Shown here in pieces: positions 10,336 to 18,383 of a stretch of DNA of 64,000 nucleotides (the stretch's first letter is position 1; each line of letters starts with the position of its first letter). Both the position numbers and the translations under genes were made by a program. Origin of the DNA: Marinigracilibium pacificum. GTDB lineage: Bacteria; Bacteroidota; Bacteroidia; Cytophagales; Cyclobacteriaceae. The notes beneath the pieces are model-generated. The model did no database searches. It was not told the origin of the DNA and saw nothing but the letters and a program-made list of their open reading frames with translations. The DNA lies in NCBI RefSeq assembly GCF_012926615.1, contig NZ_JABBNU010000009.1:62001-126000 (forward strand), written 5' to 3'.

Positions 10336-10762
10336 GGTCAATTTATTTTATTGGGTTAACATGCCAACACCAGAAAGGTTATAATTCTATGGTTGTGATT
10401 TTCTGGCACAAAATTTACTCCCCACTCATAAATTAATAGAAGTAAACTTTATCTCATTAATATACAATTCAGATTAAAGATTTCAAAGACATTAATGCAA
10501 AGTGGATAAGCATCTAAGGTTATAATCAATCCATCTATTACAAAAAAAAGCCAAATAACTTATGACAAAGAAACATGTTAACTGAAAATCAAGACAGTAG
10601 GAAAAATTAGTTAATTAATGTTAAAAACGATTTTAAATAAATAAAGAGTTCAAAATCTATCAAAATTCAGTTCATTTAGTTTGGTTAGGATATTTTTAAT
10701 TTGACCGATGAAAATCTTATATTTAATCAAGTATATAAAAAAGAACAAAACTATATCAGCGC
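10336..10762. other. AT-rich intergenic region without recognised gene
   Basis: About 430 bases of very AT-rich sequence between the small minus-strand frame and the MBL hydrolase. No open frame of convincing composition, no tRNA and no strong hairpin was seen. The element TTAATTTG near 10696 is one mismatch from TAnnTTTG and could serve the downstream gene. Confidence 0.5.
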
Positions 10763-11443
10763 ATGAAAATCACTTATTACGGGCAATCATGTTTTATGAT
10801 GGAGACTGCTGGCAAATCCATATTATTTGACCCTTTTATCAGTCCAAATCCATTGGCGAAAGATATTGATGTAACAACAATCAACCCTGATTACATACTG
10901 GTTAGTCATGGTCATGGAGATCATGTTGCCGATGCTGTTGACATTGCAAAAAGATCAGGAGCAAAGGTGGTTTCAAATTTTGAAATCGTAACCTGGTTTG
11001 AAGGAAAAGGCATTGATAATGTTCATCCCATGAATCATGGAGGAATCTGGGAGTTTGATTTTGGAAAAATAAAATATGTAAATGCTGTTCATTCTTCAGT
11101 ATTACCAGATGGAACATACGGAGGAAATCCTGGTGGCTTTATTATCGAATCAGATGGGAAATCTGTTTATTTTGCAGGTGATACTGCATTACACCTGGAT
11201 ATGCAATTAATACCAAGGTTTACAAAACTTGACCTTGCTATCCTTCCAATAGGAGATAATTTTACGATGGGTGTTGATGATGCAATTATTGCATCTGACT
11301 ATGTCAAGTGTAACAAAGTGTTGGGCGTTCATTATGATACATTTCCATATATTAAAATTGATAAAGATAAAGCAAGGAGAAAATTTGAAGGTTCAGGAAA
11401 GGAATTAGTCCTACTAGAAATTGGCAGTCAAATGGAAATATAA
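10763..11443 (+). CDS. Metal-dependent hydrolase, UPF0173/MBL fold
   Basis: 226 residues of the metallo-beta-lactamase fold, opening MKITYYGQSCFMME as in the UPF0173 (YtkL-like) family. The metal-binding motif HGHGDH spans 49-54 (His49, His51, Asp53, His54). Further ligands are expected in AVHSS and in FAGDTALH. Length matches the family, no signal peptide is seen, and it should be cytosolic. The physiological substrate of UPF0173 proteins is not established. It is a single-gene unit flanked downstream by a strong bidirectional terminator. Confidence 0.9.
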   Translation: MKITYYGQSCFMMETAGKSILFDPFISPNPLAKDIDVTTINPDYILVSHGHGDHVADAVDIAKRSGAKVVSNFEIVTWFEGKGIDNVHPMNHGGIWEFDFGKIKYVNAVHSSVLPDGTYGGNPGGFIIESDGKSVYFAGDTALHLDMQLIPRFTKLDLAILPIGDNFTMGVDDAIIASDYVKCNKVLGVHYDTFPYIKIDKDKARRKFEGSGKELVLLEIGSQMEI

Positions 11444-11474
11444 AAAAAAGCCGGACTAGAATCCGGCTTTTTTT
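11443..11474. terminator. Bidirectional terminator between the MBL hydrolase and arginase-fold genes
   Basis: GCCGGA (11450-11455) and TCCGGC (11462-11467) form the core, flanked by an A-run on the left and a T-run on the right. The hairpin can therefore end transcription from both converging genes; both stop codons lie at its edges. Confidence 0.9.
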
Positions 11475-12657
11475 ATAGTCTTTTATTTACTGCTGCAATC
11501 CAGCGGTCAGGCACTTCACCCTGACCTGCCTGTTCATAATCTTTATAACTACATGGGATAACACAGGTTTTGTCAATTCCAATATCCCATTTATTAAGCT
11601 CATCATCCGGATCTGTTAAAGGAATTTCCATCCACCACCTGTCTGTAAATTTACTCTTATAAAAAACCATCTGTTCCGGATCACTCCCCAAAGCTACAAC
11701 AAATTTCAAATAGTCGTTATTACGAAAGTTTTGTTCTTCCTTACGATTTATTACTCCTTCAATAAAATACCATATCATCACAGCAGTAACCATAGCACTT
11801 TTCTTATTAGAGTCATCTTCTTCAGGATCATATCCATAAAATCCGGCGCTGCTCAATTTTTCGTTAAGCCCTGCATACCAACAAATCTGACATGCTTCTT
11901 CTCCTGTTAAGCCAAATGGTTGAGGATTCTTGGCCCCAGGAAAATCAGCAGACTTTATTGATTTAAGATCGAAAGACAGCATATCAGCTTCACGCACAAT
12001 TGGCTCAATCTCTTTCATGTCACTCCTGATATACCCCAATCTGAAATTATCAAAATGAAGCTTTTCAAGAGTATTTAATAAAGATTGGTCGATCAGGTAT
12101 GACTGATAACCAAGAAGAATTAGGTTAAAGAGATAATTCGGTTCATGAACTACCATATTCTGTATATGCCTATGCTCATTGGCCAACTCCTTATCTCCTG
12201 ACATATCTACAGTATTATCAATTACGCATACACTAATCAACTTCTCAAGACCTTCATAAGATTGATACTGACCAAAATCAAGGTCGTGACTACCACCGAT
12301 AAATACAGGAAGAATATTACTTTCAATTAACACTCTGCCAACTTCACTTATACGTTGAAGAGTTTCTGAGTAGTTTTCACCATTTCGCAGATTTCCAAGA
12401 TCAAAAACTTCATATGGGCCCGAGCCTTTTTTAAGATTATAAAGTTTACGTCTTATCTCGTTAGCTGCATTTGATAATTCCCCAGCCTGATCAACACCTC
12501 GAACCTCTGTAAGTCCAACAATAGCTACTTTACATCCTTCAGGTATCTCAGCCCTTCCATTATTAACTGACAATTGAAAAAAAAGTGCACTCCTGTCATT
12601 AATACCTTCGTATATTGATTCATCTACAGGATCAAAAAATAGGCTAAGGTCTGTCAT
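11473..12657 (-). CDS. Arginase/formimidoylglutamase-fold protein with altered metal site
   Basis: 394 residues from the ATG at 12657, which begins MTDLSLFFDPVDE. A longer frame reading back into the nqrF terminator is rejected. It matches the Bacteroidota branch of the ureohydrolase superfamily usually named formimidoylglutamase. GGSHD (121-125) retains the first metal-binding histidine, but the canonical DxHxD motif reads DNTVD (147-151), and the SxDxDxxDP motif reads SFDLKSIKSAD (from 228). Two or more of the usual manganese ligands are therefore missing, so hydrolase activity is uncertain. It is probably transcribed alone: a terminator separates it from nqrF upstream. Confidence 0.75.
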   Translation of the reverse strand: MTDLSLFFDPVDESIYEGINDRSALFFQLSVNNGRAEIPEGCKVAIVGLTEVRGVDQAGELSNAANEIRRKLYNLKKGSGPYEVFDLGNLRNGENYSETLQRISEVGRVLIESNILPVFIGGSHDLDFGQYQSYEGLEKLISVCVIDNTVDMSGDKELANEHRHIQNMVVHEPNYLFNLILLGYQSYLIDQSLLNTLEKLHFDNFRLGYIRSDMKEIEPIVREADMLSFDLKSIKSADFPGAKNPQPFGLTGEEACQICWYAGLNEKLSSAGFYGYDPEEDDSNKKSAMVTAVMIWYFIEGVINRKEEQNFRNNDYLKFVVALGSDPEQMVFYKSKFTDRWWMEIPLTDPDDELNKWDIGIDKTCVIPCSYKDYEQAGQGEVPDRWIAAVNKRL

Positions 12658-12681
12658 TATAATGAATTTAAAATTTGATGT

Positions 12682-12718
12682 AAAATAAAAAAAGGAACCT
12701 CTAATTAGAAGTTCCTTT
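12682..12718 (-). terminator. Rho-independent terminator of nqrF
   Basis: AAAGGAAC (12691-12698) and GTTCCTTT (12711-12718) pair, with further pairing through CTAATTAG in the middle. On the minus strand the hairpin is followed by TTTTTTTATTTTA. Confidence 0.85.
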
Positions 12719-12736
12719 AAATTTATTTTCTTGAAA

Positions 12737-14044
12737 TTACCCTCCGAAGTCGTCGAATCTGATGTTTTCTTTTGGAACACCAAGATCATCTAACATCTTT
12801 AATACAGCAGCGTTCATCAAAGGAGGTCCGCATAGGTAATACTCGATTTCTTCTGGTTCAGGATGTTCCTTAAGGTAATTATCATATAATACCTGGTGGA
12901 TGAATCCTACATAACCATCACCTGCTTTATCGTGTAAGTTCTCTTTTACTTTCCAGTTATCTTCTTCCATTGGCTCACTTAGTCCAATGTAGAAGTTAAA
13001 GTTAGGGAACTCATCTTCGATTTTCTGGAAGTGATCAAGGTAGAACAATTCTCTTTTTGATCGACCACCATACCAGTATGATACTTTTCTATCAGATTTC
13101 TCAGTATGGAATAAGTGGAAGATATGTGATCTCAATGGAGCCATACCTGCACCACCACCAATATAGATCATTTCAGCATTTGACTCATTGATGAAGAACT
13201 CACCATAAGGACCTGAAATAGTCACCTTATCACCTGGTTTTCTTGAGAACACATAAGAAGAACAAATACCAGGATTTACATCCATCCATTTGTTATTTTC
13301 TCTATCCCAAGGTGGAGTAGCGATACGGATATTCAACATGATGATGTTTCCTTCAGCAGGGTGGTTAGCCATAGAGTAGGCACGGAAAATAGGCTCATCA
13401 TTTTTCATAACAAGATCCCACAATCCAAATTTATCCCAGTCACCTTTATAAACATCCTGCTTGTGTCCTAGCTCAGGGTGAGGAGTAATATCCATTTCGC
13501 TGAAGTTAACCGTAATAACCGGAACGTCAATCTGGATATATCCACCTGATTTAAAGTCTAGAGTTTCACCTTCAGGAAGCTTAACTTTAAATTCTTTAAT
13601 AAATGTAGATACGTTGTAGTTGGAAACAACTTCGCAGTCCCACTTTTTAATACCAAAGATTTCTTCATGGACACGAATATGCATATCTTCCTTAACCTTA
13701 ACCTGGCAAGAAAGTCTTACATTTTCTTTTCTTTCTGTTCTAGAAAGGTGGCCTTCTTCGGTAGGAAGGACATCCCCTCCTCCATCTTCTACTACACATT
13801 TACACATAGCGCAAGTTCCACCCCCACCACAAGCAGATGGTAAGAAAATCTTCTGTGCTGACAATGTCGAAAGAAGAGTTCCTCCAGCTGAAGTAACGAT
13901 TGGATTTTCCTCATCGCCATTAATGTAAATCTTTACATCACCTTGTTGCACAAGTTTAGATTGCGCAAAAAGCAAAATCAGCACCAAAGCTGAGATTACT
14001 ACGGTAAATGCTACAATTGAAACAATAATTGTCGTTGAAAACAT
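12737..14044 (-). CDS. nqrF: Na+-translocating NADH:quinone reductase subunit F
   Basis: 435-residue membrane-anchored flavoprotein that accepts electrons from NADH in the Na+-NQR complex. An N-terminal transmembrane helix (about 4-27) is followed by a 2Fe-2S ferredoxin domain with Cys72, Cys78, Cys81 and Cys113, the FAD-binding RAYSMAN motif, and an NAD-binding domain ([14 protein letters not shown]) ending in DDFGG. Length is close to the usual 405-435. It stands alone: upstream on the same strand lies a radical SAM gene and no nqrA-E genes are in the window. A TAnnTTTG element 49 bases upstream and its own terminator support a single-gene unit. Confidence 0.95.
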   Translation of the reverse strand: MFSTTIIVSIVAFTVVISALVLILLFAQSKLVQQGDVKIYINGDEENPIVTSAGGTLLSTLSAQKIFLPSACGGGGTCAMCKCVVEDGGGDVLPTEEGHLSRTERKENVRLSCQVKVKEDMHIRVHEEIFGIKKWDCEVVSNYNVSTFIKEFKVKLPEGETLDFKSGGYIQIDVPVITVNFSEMDITPHPELGHKQDVYKGDWDKFGLWDLVMKNDEPIFRAYSMANHPAEGNIIMLNIRIATPPWDRENNKWMDVNPGICSSYVFSRKPGDKVTISGPYGEFFINESNAEMIYIGGGAGMAPLRSHIFHLFHTEKSDRKVSYWYGGRSKRELFYLDHFQKIEDEFPNFNFYIGLSEPMEEDNWKVKENLHDKAGDGYVGFIHQVLYDNYLKEHPEPEEIEYYLCGPPLMNAAVLKMLDDLGVPKENIRFDDFGG

Positions 14045-14092
14045 TTATCTGACTGTTTTACTGATAATTTTTCTTTTACTCTATTCAGGCCA

Positions 14093-14100
14093 CAAATATA
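14093..14100 (-). promoter_or_regulatory. Bacteroidota -7 element (TATATTTG) of nqrF
   Basis: Exact match to TAnnTTTG on the minus strand, 49 bases upstream of the nqrF ATG. Its position just upstream of the gene and outside coding sequence supports a real promoter. The -33 half is not clear. Confidence 0.55.
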
Positions 14101-14180
14101 TCATTAATTCTTTATTCCATGTAGTAGATAAATATGATTTTTACTACATAGTCACTGTAACCCTTAAAATCTTTAACATA

Positions 14181-15158
14181 TTATATAAAAAGTTGTTTCC
14201 ATGTGCTCTTATAATAATTGTATTTTAGTGTTGATCTTAAAGCACTAAACCAATATTTATTAAGATTCACTGCAAAACTTGGTTGCATATAACAATTGAT
14301 TACACACCCTTCACACTCTTTAAACCGCCCTTCCTGAGCTAACACACGCTGCACTTTTTCACTATTATATAAATTAAACAAATCACCCTCTATAGGCCAC
14401 TTACCTAACGATGAATGGTAGCAAGGGCCAATTAACTCATTAAATGGAGAAATTACTACGGTTGAAGAGCCTGCTTTACAAACAGGGTCTTCAATATGGT
14501 TTCCACCATCAGATCTTAGGTCAAGGAATGCATCATTAATATAGACAAGTTTCTTCTTACCCCATTTCCTTAACAGATCGAGCTCAACCTTAGAAAAGGT
14601 CGAACAGGAAATATTATTATAATCGAATGCCGGATTTAAGATTAACATCAAATCATTAGGAAGGGAAATCTGATCATAAATTTCACCAATTTCATTCAAA
14701 TTTTCTGAAAAAACTGTCATCAGAATATCTGGTTTCTCTCCTAATTCTTTAGCAATTTCAATTGATTCTAATACTTTATTAAAACATTCGACATTTCGGG
14801 CTTTATCATGCTTGGAAGAAGTACTATAATCCAATGAAAAATGAAGCATATCAACCAGACCCCGAATCTCTCCTGATCTTTTAGGATAAAGCAACCCGTT
14901 TGTAGTTATCGTAGTTATAAAACCAAATTCTTTTGCCAGTTGTAACACTTCACCAATATTCTGATGCAACAAAGGTTCACCCCCTGTAAAATCAATTATG
15001 CGAACCCCTAGCTTTTTTAAGTCCTCAAAATTTTTCTTTACATCATCTAATGATATGTATGGAGAAGGTTTTTCCCATATATCACAAAACGAACAAGATG
15101 CATTACATCTATAGGTCACATAATAATTACACAATACGGGTTTTCTCCTCAGCAACAT
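14181..15158 (-). CDS. Radical SAM/SPASM-type protein
   Basis: 325 residues. The radical SAM cluster motif CxxxCxxC is at Cys18, Cys22 and Cys25 (YRCNASCSFCDIW), followed by the GGEPLL SAM-binding motif. A cysteine-bearing C-terminal region (CKAGSS, GPCYHSS, CEGCVINC) suggests an auxiliary iron-sulfur cluster as in SPASM or twitch enzymes. Such proteins modify peptides or act in cofactor and lipid pathways, but no candidate substrate peptide was found beside it. The gene stands alone, between nqrF and about 700 bases of non-coding DNA. Confidence 0.8.
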   Translation of the reverse strand: MLLRRKPVLCNYYVTYRCNASCSFCDIWEKPSPYISLDDVKKNFEDLKKLGVRIIDFTGGEPLLHQNIGEVLQLAKEFGFITTITTNGLLYPKRSGEIRGLVDMLHFSLDYSTSSKHDKARNVECFNKVLESIEIAKELGEKPDILMTVFSENLNEIGEIYDQISLPNDLMLILNPAFDYNNISCSTFSKVELDLLRKWGKKKLVYINDAFLDLRSDGGNHIEDPVCKAGSSTVVISPFNELIGPCYHSSLGKWPIEGDLFNLYNSEKVQRVLAQEGRFKECEGCVINCYMQPSFAVNLNKYWFSALRSTLKYNYYKSTWKQLFI

Positions 15159-15680
15159 CAGGTAAAGATACTTTAGATATTAATACAAACTAGAATCATA
15201 AAACATCAAATAAATTAACAAACAAGACAAAACATTACATAAAATATTTGACGTTTTACTAATTATTTAAATTTTATAAAATATTGTCACTTTACTGTTT
15301 AAACAAATATACTTTTATGATGTCATGACAATTCGAAATTCATACGAAAATTATTTATCTAAATAATCAGCATGTTCGTCGAAGAATTAATAGATTTCGT
15401 CAATATTCATGACAAAATAGAGCGATCAATTCAAATTTATTGAACAAATCTAAATACAGAATATTATTCTGAATATTAAGTATGCTAGCTGACTATTTTT
15501 TTTAAAAAAGTTTTTGGTTTAATAAATTTCTTACATTACCTTAGCATCATAGCAATCAACAAAAGAACAGTTGTTATAAACGGTGACAGCTTTCTTTCAA
15601 CTAAAACTAACTGGGGGTTAGAATTAATTGAAAAACATTTAAAACTAATATCCCTCTTATTTATTACCCACACACTATTT
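15159..15680. other. AT-rich intergenic region upstream of the radical SAM gene
   Basis: About 520 very AT-rich bases with no convincing open frame on either strand and no tRNA. It presumably contains the minus-strand radical SAM promoter; no exact TAnnTTTG was identified there. The right end leads into a candidate small RNA. Confidence 0.5.
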
Positions 15681-15739
15681 TGGCTCTTGGAACCCGTATC
15701 GGGTAACGAAAAAGCCCCCTCGCTCGAGGGGGCTTTTTT
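15676..15739 (+). ncRNA. Candidate small structured RNA ending in a strong terminator
   Basis: A promoter-like TATTTTG (15676-15682) is followed by a short hairpin ACCCG-TAT-CGGGT (15692-15704) and then a very strong terminator at 15709-15738. No plus-strand gene lies upstream for more than 3 kb to need this terminator, and the minus-strand accD already has its own at 15777-15811. This makes a short independent transcript plausible. It matches no RNA family I recognise. Alternatively the hairpin is merely a second, bidirectional stop for accD. Confidence 0.3.
15709..15739. terminator. Very strong terminator hairpin
   Basis: Fourteen-base perfect arms AAAAAGCCCCCTCG (15709-15722) and CGAGGGGGCTTTTT (15725-15738) with only a two-base spacer. 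The T-run follows on the plus strand and the A-run gives a T-run on the minus strand, so it can work in both directions. Confidence 0.85.
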
Positions 15740-15776
15740 ACTTTAAAGCAGTCAGCTTTTAATTAAATATTAAAAC

Positions 15777-15811
15777 AAAAAGACCGAGGAAGTTTACCTC
15801 CCACGGTCTTT
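15777..15811 (-). terminator. Rho-independent terminator of accD
   Basis: AAAGACCG (ending at 15786) pairs with CGGTCTTT (15804-15811), extended by inner AGG/CCT pairing. On the minus strand it is followed by a T-rich tail, 67 bases after the accD stop. Confidence 0.8.
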
Positions 15812-15877
15812 AATCAAAGTTTGATATATCCATCAATCTACTTCAACATAGATTAATTAGGATAATGTTATTTTATT

Positions 15878-16732
15878 CTATTTTGCTTTTTCTTCTTTAA
15901 GCATACTAATCAAAGTCGAAAGCCTTCTTTTCAGGTTACGTCTATCAACAATGAAATCTAAAAAGCCATGCTCAAGAACAAATTCAGCACTCTGAAAACC
16001 TTTAGGAAGGTCTTTACCAATTGTTTCACGAATTACTCTTGGTCCGGCAAATCCGATTAACGCTCCAGGCTCTGAAATATTAAAATCTCCAAGCATCGCA
16101 AATGAAGCTGTTACCCCTCCAGTAGTTGGATCGGTAAGCAAAGATATATATGGAATTCCTGCTTTATCAAGAAGCGCAAGCTTAGCAGAAGTTTTTCCCA
16201 TTTGCATTAATGATAATCCTGCTTCCATCATTCGAGCACCCCCAGACTTGGAGATCATCAAAAATGGTATTTTATTTTTTAGAGAATAATCAATAGCTCT
16301 TGCGATTTTCTCTCCAACAACAGACCCCATTGAGCCTCCAATGAAGTTAAAATCCATACAAGCTATACACAGATCCATCCCTTCAATTTTACCATGAGCA
16401 GTTCTTACAGCATCTTTAAGATTAGTCTTAGCCTGAGAACTTTTAATTCTTGAAGGATAAGGTTTTGTATCTACAAAGTTTAGAGGATCTGCAGATGATA
16501 TTTCAGTATCCAGTTCCGTAAACTTATTATTATCAAAAAGTATTTCGAAATACTCCGCAGAACCTATTCTCACATGGTAACCGTCTTCCGGAGAAACATA
16601 TGAGTTGCTTTTTAACTCACGCATGTGGACAATTTTTCCACTTGGTGTTTTATACCATATTCCATCAGGCGCTTCTTTTTTAGCTTCTGTCGGAGTTCGA
16701 ATTCCTTTATCTTTTCTAGTAAACCAAGCCAT
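15878..16732 (-). CDS. accD: Acetyl-CoA carboxylase carboxyltransferase subunit beta, zinc-ribbon cysteines absent
   Basis: 284 residues; with AccA it transfers the carboxyl group from carboxybiotin to acetyl-CoA in the first step of fatty acid synthesis. The carboxyltransferase core is intact ([55 protein letters not shown]). The N-terminal zinc ribbon keeps its outline (GIWYKTPSG.., [14 protein letters not shown]) but all four zinc-binding cysteines are replaced: Thr29 and Gly32 in place of CxxC, Ser47 and Asp50 in place of the second CxxC. The DNA reads these codons cleanly. No accA lies beside it. A downstream terminator suggests a single-gene unit. Confidence 0.93.
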   Translation of the reverse strand: MAWFTRKDKGIRTPTEAKKEAPDGIWYKTPSGKIVHMRELKSNSYVSPEDGYHVRIGSAEYFEILFDNNKFTELDTEISSADPLNFVDTKPYPSRIKSSQAKTNLKDAVRTAHGKIEGMDLCIACMDFNFIGGSMGSVVGEKIARAIDYSLKNKIPFLMISKSGGARMMEAGLSLMQMGKTSAKLALLDKAGIPYISLLTDPTTGGVTASFAMLGDFNISEPGALIGFAGPRVIRETIGKDLPKGFQSAEFVLEHGFLDFIVDRRNLKRRLSTLISMLKEEKAK

Positions 16733-16840
16733 ACAGTTTCATTTTTGGGGCTGTAAAATTACTACATTTTAGCAGTTCAATTATGCAATATTCTAAATTT
16801 CTGTAGAATATAAAAGCATGGACTTATTTGTTTGGACATA

Positions 16841-16870
16841 AAAAAAGGCTGTGCCACCACAGCACAGCCT
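16841..16870 (-). terminator. Rho-independent terminator of fbaB
   Basis: AGGCTGTGC (16846-16854) pairs with GCACAGCCT (16862-16870) across a 7-nt loop. On the minus strand the stem is followed by a run of T, 24 bases after the fbaB stop. Confidence 0.9.
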
Positions 16871-16893
16871 CTGTATAACCTAAATAGACATGA

Positions 16894-17952
16894 TTATGCC
16901 AACTCAATATCTTGAGTCAGATAAACATCTTGAATGTGGTGCAATAACTCAACACCTTCCTTCATTGGACGTTGGAAGGCTTTACGACCGGAAATAAGCC
17001 CCATTCCTCCGGCTCTTTTATTTATAACAGCAGTCTTAACCGCTTCGGCTAAATCTGAAGCTCCAGATGAAGCTCCACCACTATTAATCAGACCAATTCT
17101 TCCCATATAACAATTAGCAACTTGATACCTTGTCAAGTCTATTGGGTGCTCGGAAGAAAGCTCTGAATACACTTTATCGTGTGTCTTCGCAAAATTAATT
17201 GCTTTAAAAGCTCCATTGTTTTCAGGTAGCTTTTGTTTAATTATATCTGCTTTGATAGTTACTCCCAGGTGGTTTGCCTGCCCTGTTAAATCAGCTGCGA
17301 TATGGTAATCGGTTCCATCCTTTTTAAAATCGCTGTTTCGAGCATAGCACCAAAGTATTGTAGCCATACCTAATTCATGTGCTCTTTCAAATGCAGCTGC
17401 AACTTCCTGAATCTGTCTGTTTGATTCTTCACTACCAAAATAAATTGTTGCTCCAACAGCTTTTGCTCCCAGATTCCACGCTTCTTCAACTGATCCATAC
17501 ATTACCTGATCGAATGTATTCGGATATGTTAACAATTCATTGTGATTAATCTTAACTACAAATGGAATCTTATGAGCGTATTTTCTACTCATTAATGCAA
17601 GACCACCAAATGTAGTTGCCACAGCATTACATCCACCTTCAATAGCAAGCTTTACGATATTTTCAGGATCAAAATAAATTGGGTTTGGTGCAAATGATGC
17701 TCCAGCAGTATGTTCTATACCCTGGTCTACAGGCAAAATAGACACATATCCTGTTCCTGCCAATCTACCTGAATTATATAAAGACGACAAGCTATTTAAA
17801 ACTTGAGTCGATCTGTCTGACTGAACAAAAATTCTTTCTATAAAATCCGGCCCAGGAATATGTAGCGCAGATTTATCAATTGTTTGACACTTATGAGACA
17901 ACAGATTTTCTGCGTCTGCTCCTAAAAGGTCTTCAATTTTCTTTAGAGACAT
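16894..17952 (-). CDS. fbaB: Fructose-bisphosphate aldolase class I, FbaB/DhnA type
   Basis: 352-residue cytosolic glycolytic enzyme that cleaves fructose 1,6-bisphosphate. Family features include [11 protein letters not shown] near residue 100, [21 protein letters not shown], and the segment [14 protein letters not shown], which should carry the Schiff-base lysine. The glycine-rich phosphate-binding segment [15 protein letters not shown] follows. Length is typical for the archaeal-type class I aldolase. It is transcribed alone from a TAnnTTTG promoter and has its own terminator. Confidence 0.93.
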   Translation of the reverse strand: MSLKKIEDLLGADAENLLSHKCQTIDKSALHIPGPDFIERIFVQSDRSTQVLNSLSSLYNSGRLAGTGYVSILPVDQGIEHTAGASFAPNPIYFDPENIVKLAIEGGCNAVATTFGGLALMSRKYAHKIPFVVKINHNELLTYPNTFDQVMYGSVEEAWNLGAKAVGATIYFGSEESNRQIQEVAAAFERAHELGMATILWCYARNSDFKKDGTDYHIAADLTGQANHLGVTIKADIIKQKLPENNGAFKAINFAKTHDKVYSELSSEHPIDLTRYQVANCYMGRIGLINSGGASSGASDLAEAVKTAVINKRAGGMGLISGRKAFQRPMKEGVELLHHIQDVYLTQDIELA

Positions 17953-17986
17953 CGGGTGTTTGGGTTATTAGTGTTGTTTGATGACG

Positions 17987-17994
17987 CAAATATA
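17987..17994 (-). promoter_or_regulatory. Bacteroidota -7 element (TATATTTG) of fbaB
   Basis: Exact TAnnTTTG match on the minus strand, 35 bases upstream of the fbaB ATG, in non-coding DNA. Confidence 0.6.
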
Positions 17995-18057
17995 TAAAAA
18001 AAGGTTATTGAAGCCATTTCAAACGTTTGAATTTTTGTTAAAATTAATTTAAGACAC

Positions 18058-18090
18058 AAAAAAAAGCCAATAGCATAAGCTACTGGCTTT
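18058..18090 (-). terminator. Rho-independent terminator of the carB-DUF4834 unit
   Basis: On the minus strand AAAGCCAGTAGC and GCTATTGGCTTT (plus-strand 18063-18090) pair with one G-U position, followed by eight T residues. It lies just after the DUF4834 stop. Confidence 0.85.
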
Positions 18091-18111
18091 ATTATATCAT
18101 TTAGATAGCAT

Positions 18112-18372
18112 TTATTTCACTTCTTCAAAATCTATATATTCATCAGAGGAAGGTCTATTCTTTGCTCTATTAGTTTTATTTTCAACCGGAACGAAATCAA
18201 CATTAAGTTCCCCTTCTTTTCTTGGGTTAGCAGCTCGTTGATACGTCTGTTGCTGTTCTTTATATTGCGTGGCTGCTCTGCCAATCAATACTCTGAATAA
18301 AAATCCAAATAGCTTTGAAAAGATGTAAAAGATTACAAATGCTATTATTAAAAATTTTAATACTATTCCCAT
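18112..18372 (-). CDS. DUF4834 family small membrane protein
   Basis: 86 residues with one N-terminal transmembrane helix (about 4-28, VLKFLIIAFVIFYIFSKLF) and a charged cytoplasmic tail. It resembles DUF4834 of Bacteroidota. Function unknown. It follows carB after 11 nt and shares its terminator, so the two are co-transcribed. Confidence 0.65.
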   Translation of the reverse strand: MGIVLKFLIIAFVIFYIFSKLFGFLFRVLIGRAATQYKEQQQTYQRAANPRKEGELNVDFVPVENKTNRAKNRPSSDEYIDFEEVK

Positions 18373-18383
18373 AATTACATTAA

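Noticed and set aside
10142-10384. 80-residue plus-strand open frame
   Set aside because: Ser/Leu/Ile-rich composition typical of an antisense shadow; the minus strand over the same bases reads more like a protein.
12658-12789. N-terminal extension of the arginase-fold protein
   Set aside because: The extension reads through the nqrF terminator and into the nqrF 3' end; the ATG at 12657 gives the expected N-terminus.
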